Shown in pieces: positions 16,633-27,223 of a DNA stretch of 64,000 nt (positions are counted from its first letter, which is position 1; every line of letters starts with the position of its first letter). Position numbers and translations under genes: made by a program. The notes beneath the pieces were generated by a model. It did no database searches, was not told where the DNA came from, and saw only the letters and a program-made list of their open reading frames with translations. Source of the DNA: an uncultured Eggerthellaceae bacterium. Lineage in GTDB: Bacteria > Actinomycetota > Coriobacteriia > Coriobacteriales > Eggerthellaceae. The DNA lies in assembly GCA_910580205.1 (NCBI GenBank), contig CAJTVP010000003.1, positions 1-64,000 of the forward strand. Reading direction: 5' to 3'.

Positions 16633-17964
16633 ATGGAACAAGAGCTCATCTCCTTGTTCTTCATCGGCGCCGTCGCCTTCCTGTGCCCCGTGCTCTCCGC
16701 CCTCGTCCCCAACAAGCTCATCCCCGAAACGGTCTTCCTGCTCGTGCTGGGGATGGTGCTGGGACCCCATGTCGCGAATCTCATCATAGCCGGTGACGCC
16801 ATCAGCCTCCTGTCCGATCTGGGGCTCGCGTTCCTCTTCCTGCTGGCGGGCTATGAGCTGCAACCCTCCCAGCTGACCGGCCCTCAAGGCCGCCACGGCC
16901 TCCTCACTTGGATCATCACGTTCGCCTTGGCGCTGGGCGCGGCGGTGCTCTGGCCCGGCTTCATGGACGCCCCTTACCTGCGCGTCTCCATAGCCATCTG
17001 CCTCTGCACCACCGCCTACGGCACGATCGTCCCCATCCTCCATGAGCGCAAGCTCGTGGGCACGCGGATCGGGGAGGCTGTGGTGGCCTATGGCGTCTGG
17101 GGCGAGCTGGGGCCCGTGATCGCCATGGCCCTTCTGCTCTCAAGCCGTTCCATCCTGTCCACTGGCCTCATCCTCTGCGCCTTCACCGTGATCGCGATCC
17201 TGTTCGCCTTCATCCCCAAGCGCGTCAAAGAGCGCGGTGGGCAGATGGCGGCATTCATCAAGAAGAACGCGGAGACGAACTCCCAGATGACGGTGCGCGC
17301 TGTGGTGGTCCTGCTCGTCGGATTGGTGTGCATCTCGGCCATCTTCGGGCTCGACATCGTGCTGGGATCCTTCGCCGCCGGCTTCGCCCTGCGCGCCATC
17401 ATGCCCGAAGGCGACAGAGCCACTGAACGCAAGCTGCAAGGCATCGCCTACGGCTTCTTCGTGCCGCTGTTCTTCGTGGTGAGCGGCGCGAACATAGACC
17501 CGACGGCGGTGATGGCGAACCCGCTTCTGCTGATCGTGTTCGTGGCGGCGCTTTTGCTCATCCGCGCCGTGCCCATCTACGTGGGCCTGGCGCTCTCGAA
17601 GGAATCCCGTTGCATGGACGGGCGCGAGCGGGCCACCATCGCTCTGTATTGCACCACAGCGCTCCCCCTCATCGTGGCGGTCACCTCCGTGGCCACCGCC
17701 TCCGGCGCCATGACGCAGGATATGGCCAGCGTGCTCGTCTCAGCGGGCGCGATCACCGTGCTGCTCATGCCGTTTCTGGCATCCCTCACCCTGCACACCA
17801 TCGACGCTGAGATGTCACGGGCGGTGAAAGAGGTCTGCTCGGATCCGAGAAGCGCGATCCCCATCCTGCGCAGCCATCTGGAGCTGGACCGTTCGAAGGG
17901 CGATCAGCTGCCGCATGTGTTCAAAAAGCGGAACCATGACGAAGGGGAGGACGCGAACCGCTGA
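16633..17964 (+). CDS. CPA2-family cation/proton antiporter
   Basis: The 443-residue membrane protein has about 12 hydrophobic segments. It has the Na+/H+ exchanger pattern: LLSDLGLAFLFLLAGYEL early, then GSFAAGFALRAIMPEGD, and GIAYGFFVPLFFVVSGANID. It probably exchanges Na+ or K+ for H+. It ends with a short hydrophilic tail and no TrkA-type domain. AGGAGG lies 5 nt before the chosen ATG. It is a single plus-strand gene, divergent from trxA and convergent with thrS, and ends in a strong terminator that begins inside its last codons. Ion specificity cannot be read from the sequence. Confidence 0.85.
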   Translation: MEQELISLFFIGAVAFLCPVLSALVPNKLIPETVFLLVLGMVLGPHVANLIIAGDAISLLSDLGLAFLFLLAGYELQPSQLTGPQGRHGLLTWIITFALALGAAVLWPGFMDAPYLRVSIAICLCTTAYGTIVPILHERKLVGTRIGEAVVAYGVWGELGPVIAMALLLSSRSILSTGLILCAFTVIAILFAFIPKRVKERGGQMAAFIKKNAETNSQMTVRAVVVLLVGLVCISAIFGLDIVLGSFAAGFALRAIMPEGDRATERKLQGIAYGFFVPLFFVVSGANIDPTAVMANPLLLIVFVAALLLIRAVPIYVGLALSKESRCMDGRERATIALYCTTALPLIVAVTSVATASGAMTQDMASVLVSAGAITVLLMPFLASLTLHTIDAEMSRAVKEVCSDPRSAIPILRSHLELDRSKGDQLPHVFKKRNHDEGEDANR

Positions 17965-17983
17965 CGTCCTCCCCTTCTTGTGC
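17941..17983 (+). terminator. 13-bp terminator hairpin overlapping the antiporter stop codon
   Basis: Arms GAAGGGGAGGACG (17941-17953) and CGTCCTCCCCTTC (17965-17977) pair perfectly around an 11-nt loop that contains the stop codon. TTGTGCGCG follows, so the U-tract is poor. Lying between convergent genes, it may serve thrS as well. Confidence 0.75.
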
Positions 17984-18009
17984 GCGTTTTGCGGCGAAAG
18001 CCGCATATA

Positions 18010-19929
18010 TCAGAGCGCGGCGTCCTTGATGATGTCGATGAACGCGCGGCGGTCATAGGAGCCCAGGTCTCCCTGGCTGCGCTCACGGAGCGAGATGGTG
18101 TTCTCCGCCACCTCGTTATCCCCGATGATGACCATGTAGGGGATCTTCTGCTGCTGGGCCTTCGCGATCTTCACCTTCATGGGCTCATTGGCGTCATAGA
18201 CATCCACGCGGCCGCCCACGCCCTTGAGCTCGCCGGCGAGCTCAGCTGCCGCCTCCTTGTGCCTGTCCGCGATCGGGATGACGGCCACCTGCACCGGCGC
18301 CAACCAGAGCGGCAGCGCGCCCGCGTAGTGCTCGATCAAGATCCCCAAGAAGCGCTCGATGGAGCCGAAGATGGCGCGATGGAGCATCCAAGGCCGCTGC
18401 TCGGTGTTGTCTTGGGCGCGATAGGACAGATCGAAGCGCTCGGGCATGTTGAAGTCGATCTGCACCGTGGAGCATTGCCAGGTGCGGCCGATGGCGTCTT
18501 TCACCTTGATGTCGATCTTCGGGCCATAGAACGCGCCGTCCCCTTCGTTGATGTCGTAGACCAGATCATGACGGCGGCACGCTTCCTTGAGCGCGTCGGT
18601 GGCGTAGTCCCACATCTCATCGGTCCCGATGGATTTCTCAGGGCGCGTGGAGATCTCCGCCTCGTAGGTGAAGCCGAAGGTATTCATGATGTGATCCACC
18701 AGATCGAGGATGGCGACCACTTCGTCCACCACCTGATCTTGGGTGCAGAAGACATGGGCGTCGTCTTGGGTGAACCCGCGTGCGCGGAGAAGCCCGTGCA
18801 CCACGCCGGACATCTCATGGCGGTACACCGTGCCGAACTCGAACAGGCGCAGCGGCAGATCCCGATAGGAGCGCAGCTCGTTTCGATAGATCAGCACGTG
18901 CCCCGGGCAGTTCATGGGCTTCACGCCATATTCGGAATAACGCGGCTCCTCGTCCGTGCCCTCGTTGATCTGGAAGAAGTACATGTTGTCGTGATAGAAG
19001 CCGTAATGGCCGGAGGTCTTCCAAACGTCAGCGTTGTAGATGTGCGGCGTGATGACCTCTTCGTAACCGCGCGCGTACAGATCGCGGCGCAGCCACTCTT
19101 TGAGCGTGTTGATGATGCGCGCGCCCTTCGGAAGATACAGCGGCAACCCCACGCCAGCCATGGGCTCCATCATGTAGATGCCCAGCTCTCGGCCGAGCCT
19201 GCGGTGGTCGCGCAGCTCCGCCTGCTCCAGCTGGTCCAGATACCCCGCCAAGTCCTTCTTCTTGAAGAACGCGGTGCCATAGATGCGCGTGAGCATCTCG
19301 TTGTCGGAATCGCCCTTCCAGTAGGCCCCCGCCGTCTTCATGAGCTTGAACGCGCCTATCTTCCCAGCGGAGGGCAGATGCGGACCAGAGCAGAGATCGA
19401 CGAGATCCCCATGGCGATAGACCGTGATCTCCGCGCCTTCAGGCAGGTCGTCTATGTGCTCTGACTTGAGGCGCTGATCGCAGAAGATGCGCTTCGCCTC
19501 CTCGCGGGAGACGGGCTCGCGGATGAACGGGTCATCCTGGGCGATGATCTCCGCCATCTTCTCTTCGATGGCCGCGAAATCATCCGGCGCGATGGAGACG
19601 CCTTCAGGAAAGGCGAAATCGTAGAAGAAGCCGTCATCGGTCTGGGGGCCGAATCCGATCTGGACGCCCGGATAGAGCTCTTGGACCGCTTCCGCCATCA
19701 CGTGAGCGGCGGAATGCCGCAGGATGCCGAGCGCATCATCAGAGCGATCGGTGATGATCTCGACCACAGCGCCATCGGGCACCTCAGCGCCAAGATGGGC
19801 CAGCTCTCCGTCTATCTTCCCAGCAAGCGCCGCCTTCGCGAGGCCCGGTCCGATGGACGTGGCCACATCCAATATGGTGGAGCCTTGTGGGAGCTCTTTG
19901 ACGCTTCCGTCGGGGAGTTTGATCTGCAT
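18010..19929 (-). CDS. thrS: threonyl-tRNA synthetase
   Basis: The 639-residue class II enzyme has an N-terminal TGS domain (MQIKLPDGSVKELPQGSTIL). The editing domain follows with HSAAHVMAEAVQELYPG, and the zinc-dependent catalytic core has MNCPGHVLIYRNELRSYRDL and QDDAHVFC. The C-terminal anticodon domain ends near RRAFIDIIKDAAL. The ATG at 19929 is fixed by alignment and by an AAGGAA 7 nt upstream. The open frame of about 110 codons before it is upstream non-coding sequence. Confidence 0.97.
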   Translation of the reverse strand: MQIKLPDGSVKELPQGSTILDVATSIGPGLAKAALAGKIDGELAHLGAEVPDGAVVEIITDRSDDALGILRHSAAHVMAEAVQELYPGVQIGFGPQTDDGFFYDFAFPEGVSIAPDDFAAIEEKMAEIIAQDDPFIREPVSREEAKRIFCDQRLKSEHIDDLPEGAEITVYRHGDLVDLCSGPHLPSAGKIGAFKLMKTAGAYWKGDSDNEMLTRIYGTAFFKKKDLAGYLDQLEQAELRDHRRLGRELGIYMMEPMAGVGLPLYLPKGARIINTLKEWLRRDLYARGYEEVITPHIYNADVWKTSGHYGFYHDNMYFFQINEGTDEEPRYSEYGVKPMNCPGHVLIYRNELRSYRDLPLRLFEFGTVYRHEMSGVVHGLLRARGFTQDDAHVFCTQDQVVDEVVAILDLVDHIMNTFGFTYEAEISTRPEKSIGTDEMWDYATDALKEACRRHDLVYDINEGDGAFYGPKIDIKVKDAIGRTWQCSTVQIDFNMPERFDLSYRAQDNTEQRPWMLHRAIFGSIERFLGILIEHYAGALPLWLAPVQVAVIPIADRHKEAAAELAGELKGVGGRVDVYDANEPMKVKIAKAQQQKIPYMVIIGDNEVAENTISLRERSQGDLGSYDRRAFIDIIKDAAL

Positions 19930-20010
19930 GGAGCACTTCCTTCCTGCACCGGGTGCGTACAGAGCACCTGTGCGAGCTTGATCCTGCGCCGTTGAGTGAC
20001 GCAGGACGAT
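19930..20010 (-). promoter_or_regulatory. thrS 5' leader with hairpins
   Basis: On the minus strand the leader carries a 7-bp stem, arms TCCTGCG and CGCAGGA (19982-20006, 11-nt loop). A smaller stem, GGTGC/GCACC, lies nearer the ribosome site. thrS leaders in some bacteria fold as tRNA-like operators or T-boxes. Neither is recognisable here, so only structure is claimed. A GGTATCAT about 30 nt upstream may be the -10. Confidence 0.4.
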
Positions 20011-20113
20011 ATGAACAGGGAGCATGATACCGCGAACAGAGCGCTCATCACGAAAGATGCAGATATGGCCGCGCCTTCGGCTGCGGCCTATCCGAGGAAG
20101 AGCGGAGGGAGCC

Positions 20114-20638
20114 TCAAGAAGAAGCGCGCGTCTGATCGTCTCGATGCGACGTGGAGCTGGAGCGCCGGCGCGTGCGCGTGGCGGATGAAGAAGAGCGCGC
20201 CTTCGCCGGAGAACCGACCGGGGTCGCGCAATAGGGGCAGACCGTCCACGCGGGCTCCAGCGCATGCTCGCAATGGGAGCACAGGTTCTTCAGCTGCGTG
20301 TGGCAATTGGGGCAGATGACGTAATCCATCTCCACGGGGTAACCGCACGTGGCGCATTCGCCATACTTCATGAGCTGGCGCTGCTTGAGGGCCACTTCCA
20401 GCTCCTGCTCGTCCTTGTCGATGCGGAGCATGGGAGGGCGGAGCAGGCAATAGGCGATGACGCCGACGATGGGCACGAGCGCGACGACCGCCCAGATGTA
20501 CCATGCCGTGCCGCGCAGGTACGCATCGCGCACCACCCAGACGATCGAAAGCACGTACAAGATGACCAGCAACACGATGACGATCGTGAAAGCCGCCTGC
20601 ATCTCCGGCGTCCACATTTGCGCTACGAGCTCACTCAC
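20114..20638 (-). CDS. membrane-anchored double zinc-ribbon protein, function unknown
   Basis: The 174-residue protein has two predicted membrane helices (about residues 13-36 and 45-66). Two zinc-ribbon knuckle pairs follow, CATCGYP...CPNC and CSHC...CPYC, and then a Ser/Arg/Thr-rich basic tail. The start is GTG with GGAG 7 nt upstream. A consensus TATAAT at 20676-20681 lies just upstream on the minus strand, so it has its own promoter inside the end of valS. Similar short membrane zinc-ribbon proteins are common in Coriobacteriia, and none I know has an assigned role. The tail could contact nucleic acid or acidic partners, but that is speculation. Confidence 0.75.
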   Translation of the reverse strand: MSELVAQMWTPEMQAAFTIVIVLLVILYVLSIVWVVRDAYLRGTAWYIWAVVALVPIVGVIAYCLLRPPMLRIDKDEQELEVALKQRQLMKYGECATCGYPVEMDYVICPNCHTQLKNLCSHCEHALEPAWTVCPYCATPVGSPAKARSSSSATRTRRRSSSTSHRDDQTRASS

Positions 20639-20696
20639 TTCTGATCTCCTCTGCTGCTTGACGTTGCGATGGGAGATTATAGCAAAGCGTCCACGC

Positions 20697-23357
20697 TCAT
20701 TCAGCCAGCTGCGCCTCCAAACGGACCAGGCGCTCTTTCAGCTCGTCGCGCTTGGCGGCATCCTTCGCGATGATCTCCGGCGCCGCTTTGCTCAAGAATC
20801 CTGGATTGGAGAGCTTCTTCTCCAGCTTCGCCAGGTCCACTTCCACCTTCTTCTTTTCACGGGAGAGCTTGGCGCGCTCTTCATCCAGATCCACCAAGCC
20901 GGCGAGGTCCGTGTAGATCTCCATCTTCTCGAAGATGGAGACCACCGCGCCCTCCGGCTTCACAGCCTCCGATGACGCTTCCAACGAAGACGCATGGGCG
21001 AGCGATGCTATGAGCGAGGATTGCTCATTCACGAGCTGGATCTGAGCGTCAGGAGCCTTCACCGTCACAGCGAGCTCTTTCTTCGGAGGCAGGCCATAGC
21101 GGGAGCGCGCAGACCGCACCGCCCCCACCACAGCGATGACGGCATCGATGCGCTCCTCCGCCTCCTCATCCACGAACGCGGAAAGCTCGTCCGCATCCGG
21201 CCACGGAGCGCCGATGAGCATGGGAGCGTCTTCGGGCCTGTGGGGCATGTCCGCATAGATGGCCTCCGTGATGAAGGGCATCACCGGATGCAGCAGGCGC
21301 AGGATGACGGACAGCGCGAACTGGAGGTTGCGCTGGCAGGCCAAGCGATCCTCCCCGTCCTCGGACTTCAGACGGCTCTTGGAGAACTCGATGTACCAAT
21401 CGCAGAAGCTGTTCCAGATGAAGGAGTAGAGCTCCTGGGTCATGGCGCTGAACTCGAAGGCCTCATAGGCGGCATCCACCGCGGCCGTCGCTTTCGCCAG
21501 GCGCGAGAACAGCCAACGATCCGCATCGGTCTTGAGCTCAGGAGAGCCCGGTTCATAACCGTCCATGTTCATCTGCACGAACCGAGCGGCGTTCTTCACC
21601 TTGTTCGCGAAATTGCGAGCAGCTTCGATCTTCTGGCGGTCGAAGCGCATGGCCTGGGAGCCGGTGACCTGGGAGATGAGGCCGAAGCGCATGGCATCCG
21701 CGCCGAAATCAGCGATGAGGTCCATAGGATCCACGCCGTTGCCGCGCGATTTGCTCATGGGCTTGCCATCGGCCGCCATGACCGTGGGGTGGATGATGAC
21801 ATCCTCGAACGGGATCTGGCCCATGCACCACTCAGAGGCCATGACCATGCGCGCCACCCACAGCCCCATGATGTCACGGGCCGTGGAGAGCACCTGGGTG
21901 GGATAGTTCGCCACCAGCTCCGGGGCCTCCTTGCCGAACTCGCCCCAGCCCTGCGTGGCGAAGGGCCAGAGCTGCGAGGAGAACCAGGTGTCCAGCACGT
22001 CTTCGTCCTGGCGCACGGCAGCGCCGCACACCGGGCAAACGTCAACGTCTTCCAGCAGCGCATCGGACCAACCGCATTCGTCGCAATAGAAGACCGGGAT
22101 GCGATGGCCCCACCACAGCTGCCGGGAGATGCACCAATCCTTCAGGTTGTCCAGCCAATCAAGGTAGACCTGGGCCCAGCGATCGGGATGGAACTTCACC
22201 TGGCCTGAGGCCACCGCATCGCGCGCAGCCCCCTTCAAGGGCGCCACGTCCACGAACCACTGCTCAGAGAGCCATGGTTCCAGCGCGTGATGGCACCGAT
22301 AGCAGTGCATGACCGAGTGGCTGATGTCCTCCACATGGTCCAGCAACCCGAGCGCCTCCATGTCCGCCACCACGGCTTCCCGCGCCTCATCACGGCTCAT
22401 GCCGGAATAGCGGCCGAAGCCTTCGATCACGTGCGCCGTCTCATCGAAGATGTTCACGCGCTCAAGCCCTGCGCGCTCTCCCATGGCGAAGTCGTTCGGG
22501 TCATGGGCGGGCGTCACCTTGACCGCGCCCGTGCCGTATTCGGCATCCACATGGAAATCAGCGAAGATGGGGATGGGGCGATCCACCAGCGGCAAGATGA
22601 CCTCTTCGCCCACCAAGTCAGCGTAGCGCTCATCCGACGGGCTCACAGCCACGCCCGTGTCCCCCAGCATCGTCTCCGGACGCGTGGTGGCGACGGTGAT
22701 CCATTCCACTTCGCCCTTCGGATGCGCCAACGGGTAGCGCAGATGCCACAGATGTCCCGCCTCGTCCTCGTATTCCGCTTCATCATCAGCGATGGCGGTG
22801 GTGCAATGAGGGCACCAATTCACGATGCGCTCACCACGATAGATGATGTCCTCGTGATACCAATCCACGAACAAGCGCCGCACGGCCAAAGAGAACTCCG
22901 GGCTCATGGTGAACTGCTCATGCTCATAATCGCAGGAGCACCCCATGGCTTTGATCTGGCTCACGATGGTGGATCCGTATTCATCCCGCCATTTCTGGCA
23001 CTCCTGGATGAACGCCTCTCGCCCGATCTCACGGCGATTGATGCCCTCGCTGGCCAGCTTCTTGTCCACCTTCGTCTGGGTGGAGATGCCCGCATGATCG
23101 GTCCCCAAGATCCAGCGGGTGCGGTAGCCGCTCATGCGCGCCCGGCGGATGCAGGCATCCTGGATGGTGTCGTTCAGAGCGTGGCCCATGTGCAGGACGC
23201 CGGTCACGTTCGGAGGCGGGATCACGATGGTGTAGGGGTCCTTCCCATGGACGCCGAACCCAGGCGTGCGCTGGAAATAGCCGCCATCCTTCCACGCTTC
23301 GAAAATGGCGTGCTCCCACGCGTTGCCTTCTTCGGTGGTCTTCGTCTCCTCTGCCAT
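20697..23357 (-). CDS. valS: valyl-tRNA synthetase
   Basis: The 886-residue class I enzyme has the HIGH-type motif PPPNVTGVLHMGHALND and the KMSKS-type motif DGKPMSKSRGNGVDP. It has an editing domain (TTRPETMLGDTGVAV), the zinc-like CDECGW...CPVCGA insertion, and a C-terminal coiled coil of about 65 residues typical of ValRS. I take the ATG at 23357, because AAGGGG lies 6 nt upstream; two earlier methionines are too close to that site. It starts 28 nt after clpX, an arrangement that suggests co-transcription. Confidence 0.97.
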   Translation of the reverse strand: MAEETKTTEEGNAWEHAIFEAWKDGGYFQRTPGFGVHGKDPYTIVIPPPNVTGVLHMGHALNDTIQDACIRRARMSGYRTRWILGTDHAGISTQTKVDKKLASEGINRREIGREAFIQECQKWRDEYGSTIVSQIKAMGCSCDYEHEQFTMSPEFSLAVRRLFVDWYHEDIIYRGERIVNWCPHCTTAIADDEAEYEDEAGHLWHLRYPLAHPKGEVEWITVATTRPETMLGDTGVAVSPSDERYADLVGEEVILPLVDRPIPIFADFHVDAEYGTGAVKVTPAHDPNDFAMGERAGLERVNIFDETAHVIEGFGRYSGMSRDEAREAVVADMEALGLLDHVEDISHSVMHCYRCHHALEPWLSEQWFVDVAPLKGAARDAVASGQVKFHPDRWAQVYLDWLDNLKDWCISRQLWWGHRIPVFYCDECGWSDALLEDVDVCPVCGAAVRQDEDVLDTWFSSQLWPFATQGWGEFGKEAPELVANYPTQVLSTARDIMGLWVARMVMASEWCMGQIPFEDVIIHPTVMAADGKPMSKSRGNGVDPMDLIADFGADAMRFGLISQVTGSQAMRFDRQKIEAARNFANKVKNAARFVQMNMDGYEPGSPELKTDADRWLFSRLAKATAAVDAAYEAFEFSAMTQELYSFIWNSFCDWYIEFSKSRLKSEDGEDRLACQRNLQFALSVILRLLHPVMPFITEAIYADMPHRPEDAPMLIGAPWPDADELSAFVDEEAEERIDAVIAVVGAVRSARSRYGLPPKKELAVTVKAPDAQIQLVNEQSSLIASLAHASSLEASSEAVKPEGAVVSIFEKMEIYTDLAGLVDLDEERAKLSREKKKVEVDLAKLEKKLSNPGFLSKAAPEIIAKDAAKRDELKERLVRLEAQLAE

Positions 23358-23385
23358 GCTCATCCCCTTCACCATGATCTTGAGA

Positions 23386-24804
<1,419 letters not shown>

Positions 24805-24848
24805 ATCAAGTCCTTGCAAACTTCGCAGCCGTGAGCCGGCTGAATGCA

Positions 24849-24888
24849 CCTGACGCCAAGGGATGCGCCTTGGCGTCAGGAGATTATA
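24849..24888 (-). promoter_or_regulatory. clpX promoter -10 and a 13-bp hairpin at the mRNA 5' end
   Basis: A perfect TATAAT (24883-24888, minus strand) has no good -35. Immediately downstream are arms CCTGACGCCAAGG and CCTTGGCGTCAGG (24849-24861 and 24868-24880), a perfect 13-bp stem with a 6-nt loop. No U-run follows, so it is a weak terminator for clpP at best. If the -10 is used, the hairpin forms the very 5' end of the clpX transcript. Confidence 0.55.
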
Positions 24889-24950
24889 CCTGTTCAGCTG
24901 AGGCTTTCGCTCAGCAAGCGGAAGACGGAAGCGCCAGAGCGCGCCGGCTT

Positions 24951-25553
24951 CTAATGATGGGAGATGATCTCATCCACGAGGCCGTACTTCTTGGCCTCCT
25001 CCGCGGTCATGTAATTGTCGCGCTCGGTGTCCTCTTGGATCTTCTGGATGCTCTGGCCGGTGTTGTCCGCCAAGATCTTGTTCAAGCGCTTGCGGGTCTT
25101 CAGCATGAAGTCCGCCACTATGGCGATCTCAGTCTGCTGGCCCTGAGCGCCGCCGAGCGGCTGATGGATGAGCACCATGGAGTTCGGCAGGCAGTAACGC
25201 TTGCCCTTCGCGCCAGAGGAGAGCAGCACCGCCGCCATGGAAGCGCATTCTCCGATGCAGATGGTGGAGACATCGCACTTGATGAAGTTCATGGTGTCAA
25301 GGATGCCCAGGCCCGCTGTGACGGAACCACCAGGTGAGTTGATGTAGAGGGAGATGTCCTTCTCCGGGTCCGAGCTCTCCAAGTGCAGCATCTGAGCGAC
25401 CACGGAGTTGGCCACTTGATCGTCGATCTGCTCACCCAAGAAGATGATGCGATCGTTCAGCAACCGGGAATAGATGTCGTAGCTGCGCTCTCCACGGGGA
25501 GATTGCTCGATGACGTACGGGATCAGTGCATGGGGCGCGCGTTCGATGCTCAT
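24951..25553 (-). CDS. clpP: ATP-dependent Clp protease proteolytic subunit
   Basis: The 200-residue serine protease has the catalytic serine in GECASMAAVLLSSGAKG and the histidine in LIHQPLGGAQGQ. A long N-terminal open frame (80 codons) is not part of the protein: the family starts at MSIERAPHALIPYVIEQ, and GAGG precedes that ATG. ClpP forms the 14-mer degradation chamber used by ClpX, encoded next. A candidate promoter, TTGCGC-17-CATAGT (25605-25633), lies just upstream. Confidence 0.96.
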   Translation of the reverse strand: MSIERAPHALIPYVIEQSPRGERSYDIYSRLLNDRIIFLGEQIDDQVANSVVAQMLHLESSDPEKDISLYINSPGGSVTAGLGILDTMNFIKCDVSTICIGECASMAAVLLSSGAKGKRYCLPNSMVLIHQPLGGAQGQQTEIAIVADFMLKTRKRLNKILADNTGQSIQKIQEDTERDNYMTAEEAKKYGLVDEIISHH

Positions 25554-25849
25554 GGTTCCTCGCTTTCGTATGCGGCGATGTGCGCCAGTCTGTTCTTGGA
25601 TACCACTATGATACATTTGTTCAGTTTGCGCAAGGAATACCGAGGAAGAACATAAGAAAGACCCTTCCCGTGCGTGCCGATCGATCTGCGCGATCGGAAA
25701 CCGCGCAGCGAGATCTTCCCGTGCTTCTGCAACGGGAATCGAACGGCGGATGCGCAGGTCACTCTCCCTGCTCGCAGGGTTGACCAATGGCACCCGATGG
25801 GTGCGCTACAAGACTTCCTTTGTTTCCCAACCTGGGTCCCGACGGTTTC
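25554..25849. other. about 295-nt intergenic region between tig and clpP with several hairpins
   Basis: No protein is supported here. The minus strand shows short perfect stems: GCACCC/GGGTGC with a 3-nt loop near 25790-25804, CCCTG/CAGGG near 25767-25780, and CCCG/CGGG near 25718-25736. The right part likely ends the tig transcript and the left part holds the clpP promoter. The middle is long for two such signals and could encode a small RNA, but there is no recognisable family. Confidence 0.4.
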
Positions 25850-27181
25850 TTATTCTTCCGCGTCCTTGCCCGTGAGGTCCACTTCCGTCACCACGGCGGT
25901 CTCCAGCACGTCAGCCATGGCCTTGGAACGGACGATCTCATCCCTGATGAGGTAGAGCCTGCCCTGTTCGCGCCACTGGCGCTCCAGCTTCTTGGGCTCA
26001 TCCACGCCGGCGCGCTCGAACTCAAGGGTGACATCCTCGTCCGTGGCTCCGATGCCCTTGTGGCGCGCCCATGCGTCCAGCGCCAGCACGCGCTTGACCT
26101 CATCCTGGGCCTGCTGCTTGACGTCTTCTTTGAACTCATCGTTGTCGATGCCGCGAGATTGAAGATACGCATCGAACGTCATGCCGGAGCGCTGCAGCTG
26201 CGTGAAGAAATCCTGCAGGAGATCGGATTCCATCTGCTCGGCCATGGCGGCGGGAGCTTCCGCCTCTACGCGCTTGACCAGCTCAGCGGCGCACGCGTTC
26301 TCCTTGATCTGAGGGATGATCTGCGCCTTCTGCTGCTCGATGGAGCCGGATATCTCTTTGCGCAGGTCCTCCACCGTGTCGAATCCAAGCGTCTCTTTGA
26401 CCCATTCGTCGGTGACCTCTGGAGCCGTCTCGTGCTTGACGACCGTGCATTCAACGGCGAACGACACGTCCTGGCCCGCCAGGTCCGCCATGAGCATGGC
26501 CGTCTCATCGTCGGCCACGTGCAAGGTGAAGGAGCGCTCCTCCCCTTTCTTGATGCCGGAAAGCTTGCTGTCCAGCTCCTCGGAATACAGCCCCGTGCCC
26601 AGGCTGTAGAGCATGGATTCGCTCGTGAGCGCAGCGATCTCCTGGCCGTCTTCTTTCGTCGCGCGGATCTTGATGTCAGCGGCGAGGCCTTCGCCAAGCG
26701 CCGTGTCCGAGGAGGCGTTCTCGTAGGTCTTGTAGTGGTCCGCCAAGGCCTTCACCTGGTCATCCACCTCGGTCTCCGTGGCGTTCTCGAAGGGAACCTC
26801 AACGGAGACGGGCTCATAGGAGGAGAGCTCCACTTCCGGTTTCAAAGACACGGTGAACTCGAAGGCGAAGGGCTTGCCCGGCTCCACCATGCCCGGATCG
26901 CCGAAGTCCGGAGAGCCGACCGGGCTCAAGCGCTCATCCTCGATGATGCGCGGATAGAGCTCATTCACCAGGTCCTCCGTGGAGGAAGACAGGACGCTTT
27001 CACGCCCCACGGCGTTGTCGATGACCGGCCGGGGCGCCTTGCCCTTGCGGAAACCTGGGAACGCGTACTTCTTCGCAAGGTCTTTGTACGTCTGCGAAAC
27101 AGCGCGATCCACCTCTTTCGCATCGGCGGTGACGTTGACCTTGATCTTGCCGTCTTCCAGCTTCTCTATTTTGTTCTCCAC
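25850..27181 (-). CDS. tig: trigger factor (GTG start)
   Basis: The 443-residue ribosome-associated chaperone and prolyl isomerase has the ribosome-binding signature YAFPGFRKGKAPRPVI. A PPIase domain lies in the middle, and the C-terminal helical arms end in an acidic tail (LTGKDAEE). I choose the GTG at 27181, with AAGGGG 9 nt upstream and the conserved start ENKIEKLEDGKIKVNV. An upstream ATG (MHHQKG) lies before that ribosome site. tig heads the tig-clpP-clpX proteostasis group seen in many bacteria. Confidence 0.95.
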   Translation of the reverse strand: MENKIEKLEDGKIKVNVTADAKEVDRAVSQTYKDLAKKYAFPGFRKGKAPRPVIDNAVGRESVLSSSTEDLVNELYPRIIEDERLSPVGSPDFGDPGMVEPGKPFAFEFTVSLKPEVELSSYEPVSVEVPFENATETEVDDQVKALADHYKTYENASSDTALGEGLAADIKIRATKEDGQEIAALTSESMLYSLGTGLYSEELDSKLSGIKKGEERSFTLHVADDETAMLMADLAGQDVSFAVECTVVKHETAPEVTDEWVKETLGFDTVEDLRKEISGSIEQQKAQIIPQIKENACAAELVKRVEAEAPAAMAEQMESDLLQDFFTQLQRSGMTFDAYLQSRGIDNDEFKEDVKQQAQDEVKRVLALDAWARHKGIGATDEDVTLEFERAGVDEPKKLERQWREQGRLYLIRDEIVRSKAMADVLETAVVTEVDLTGKDAEE

Positions 27182-27223
27182 GGTGTCTGACCCCTTTTGA
27201 TGATGCATGAATACGTGAGGCCG

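Noticed and set aside
19930..20265. N-terminal extension of ThrRS of about 110 residues
   Set aside because: The extra residues are Arg/Ala-rich, contain stem-loops at the DNA level, and precede a proper ribosome site at the conserved TGS-domain start.
25725..25770. tRNA-like T-loop string (GTTCGATTCCCG on the minus strand) between tig and clpP
   Set aside because: The flanking bases do not form a 5-bp T-stem and no acceptor or anticodon arms can be drawn, so it is not a tRNA gene.
25554..25793. 80-residue N-terminal extension of ClpP
   Set aside because: The family start MSIERAPHALIPYV is preceded by a ribosome site, and the extension has no similarity to ClpP propeptides.
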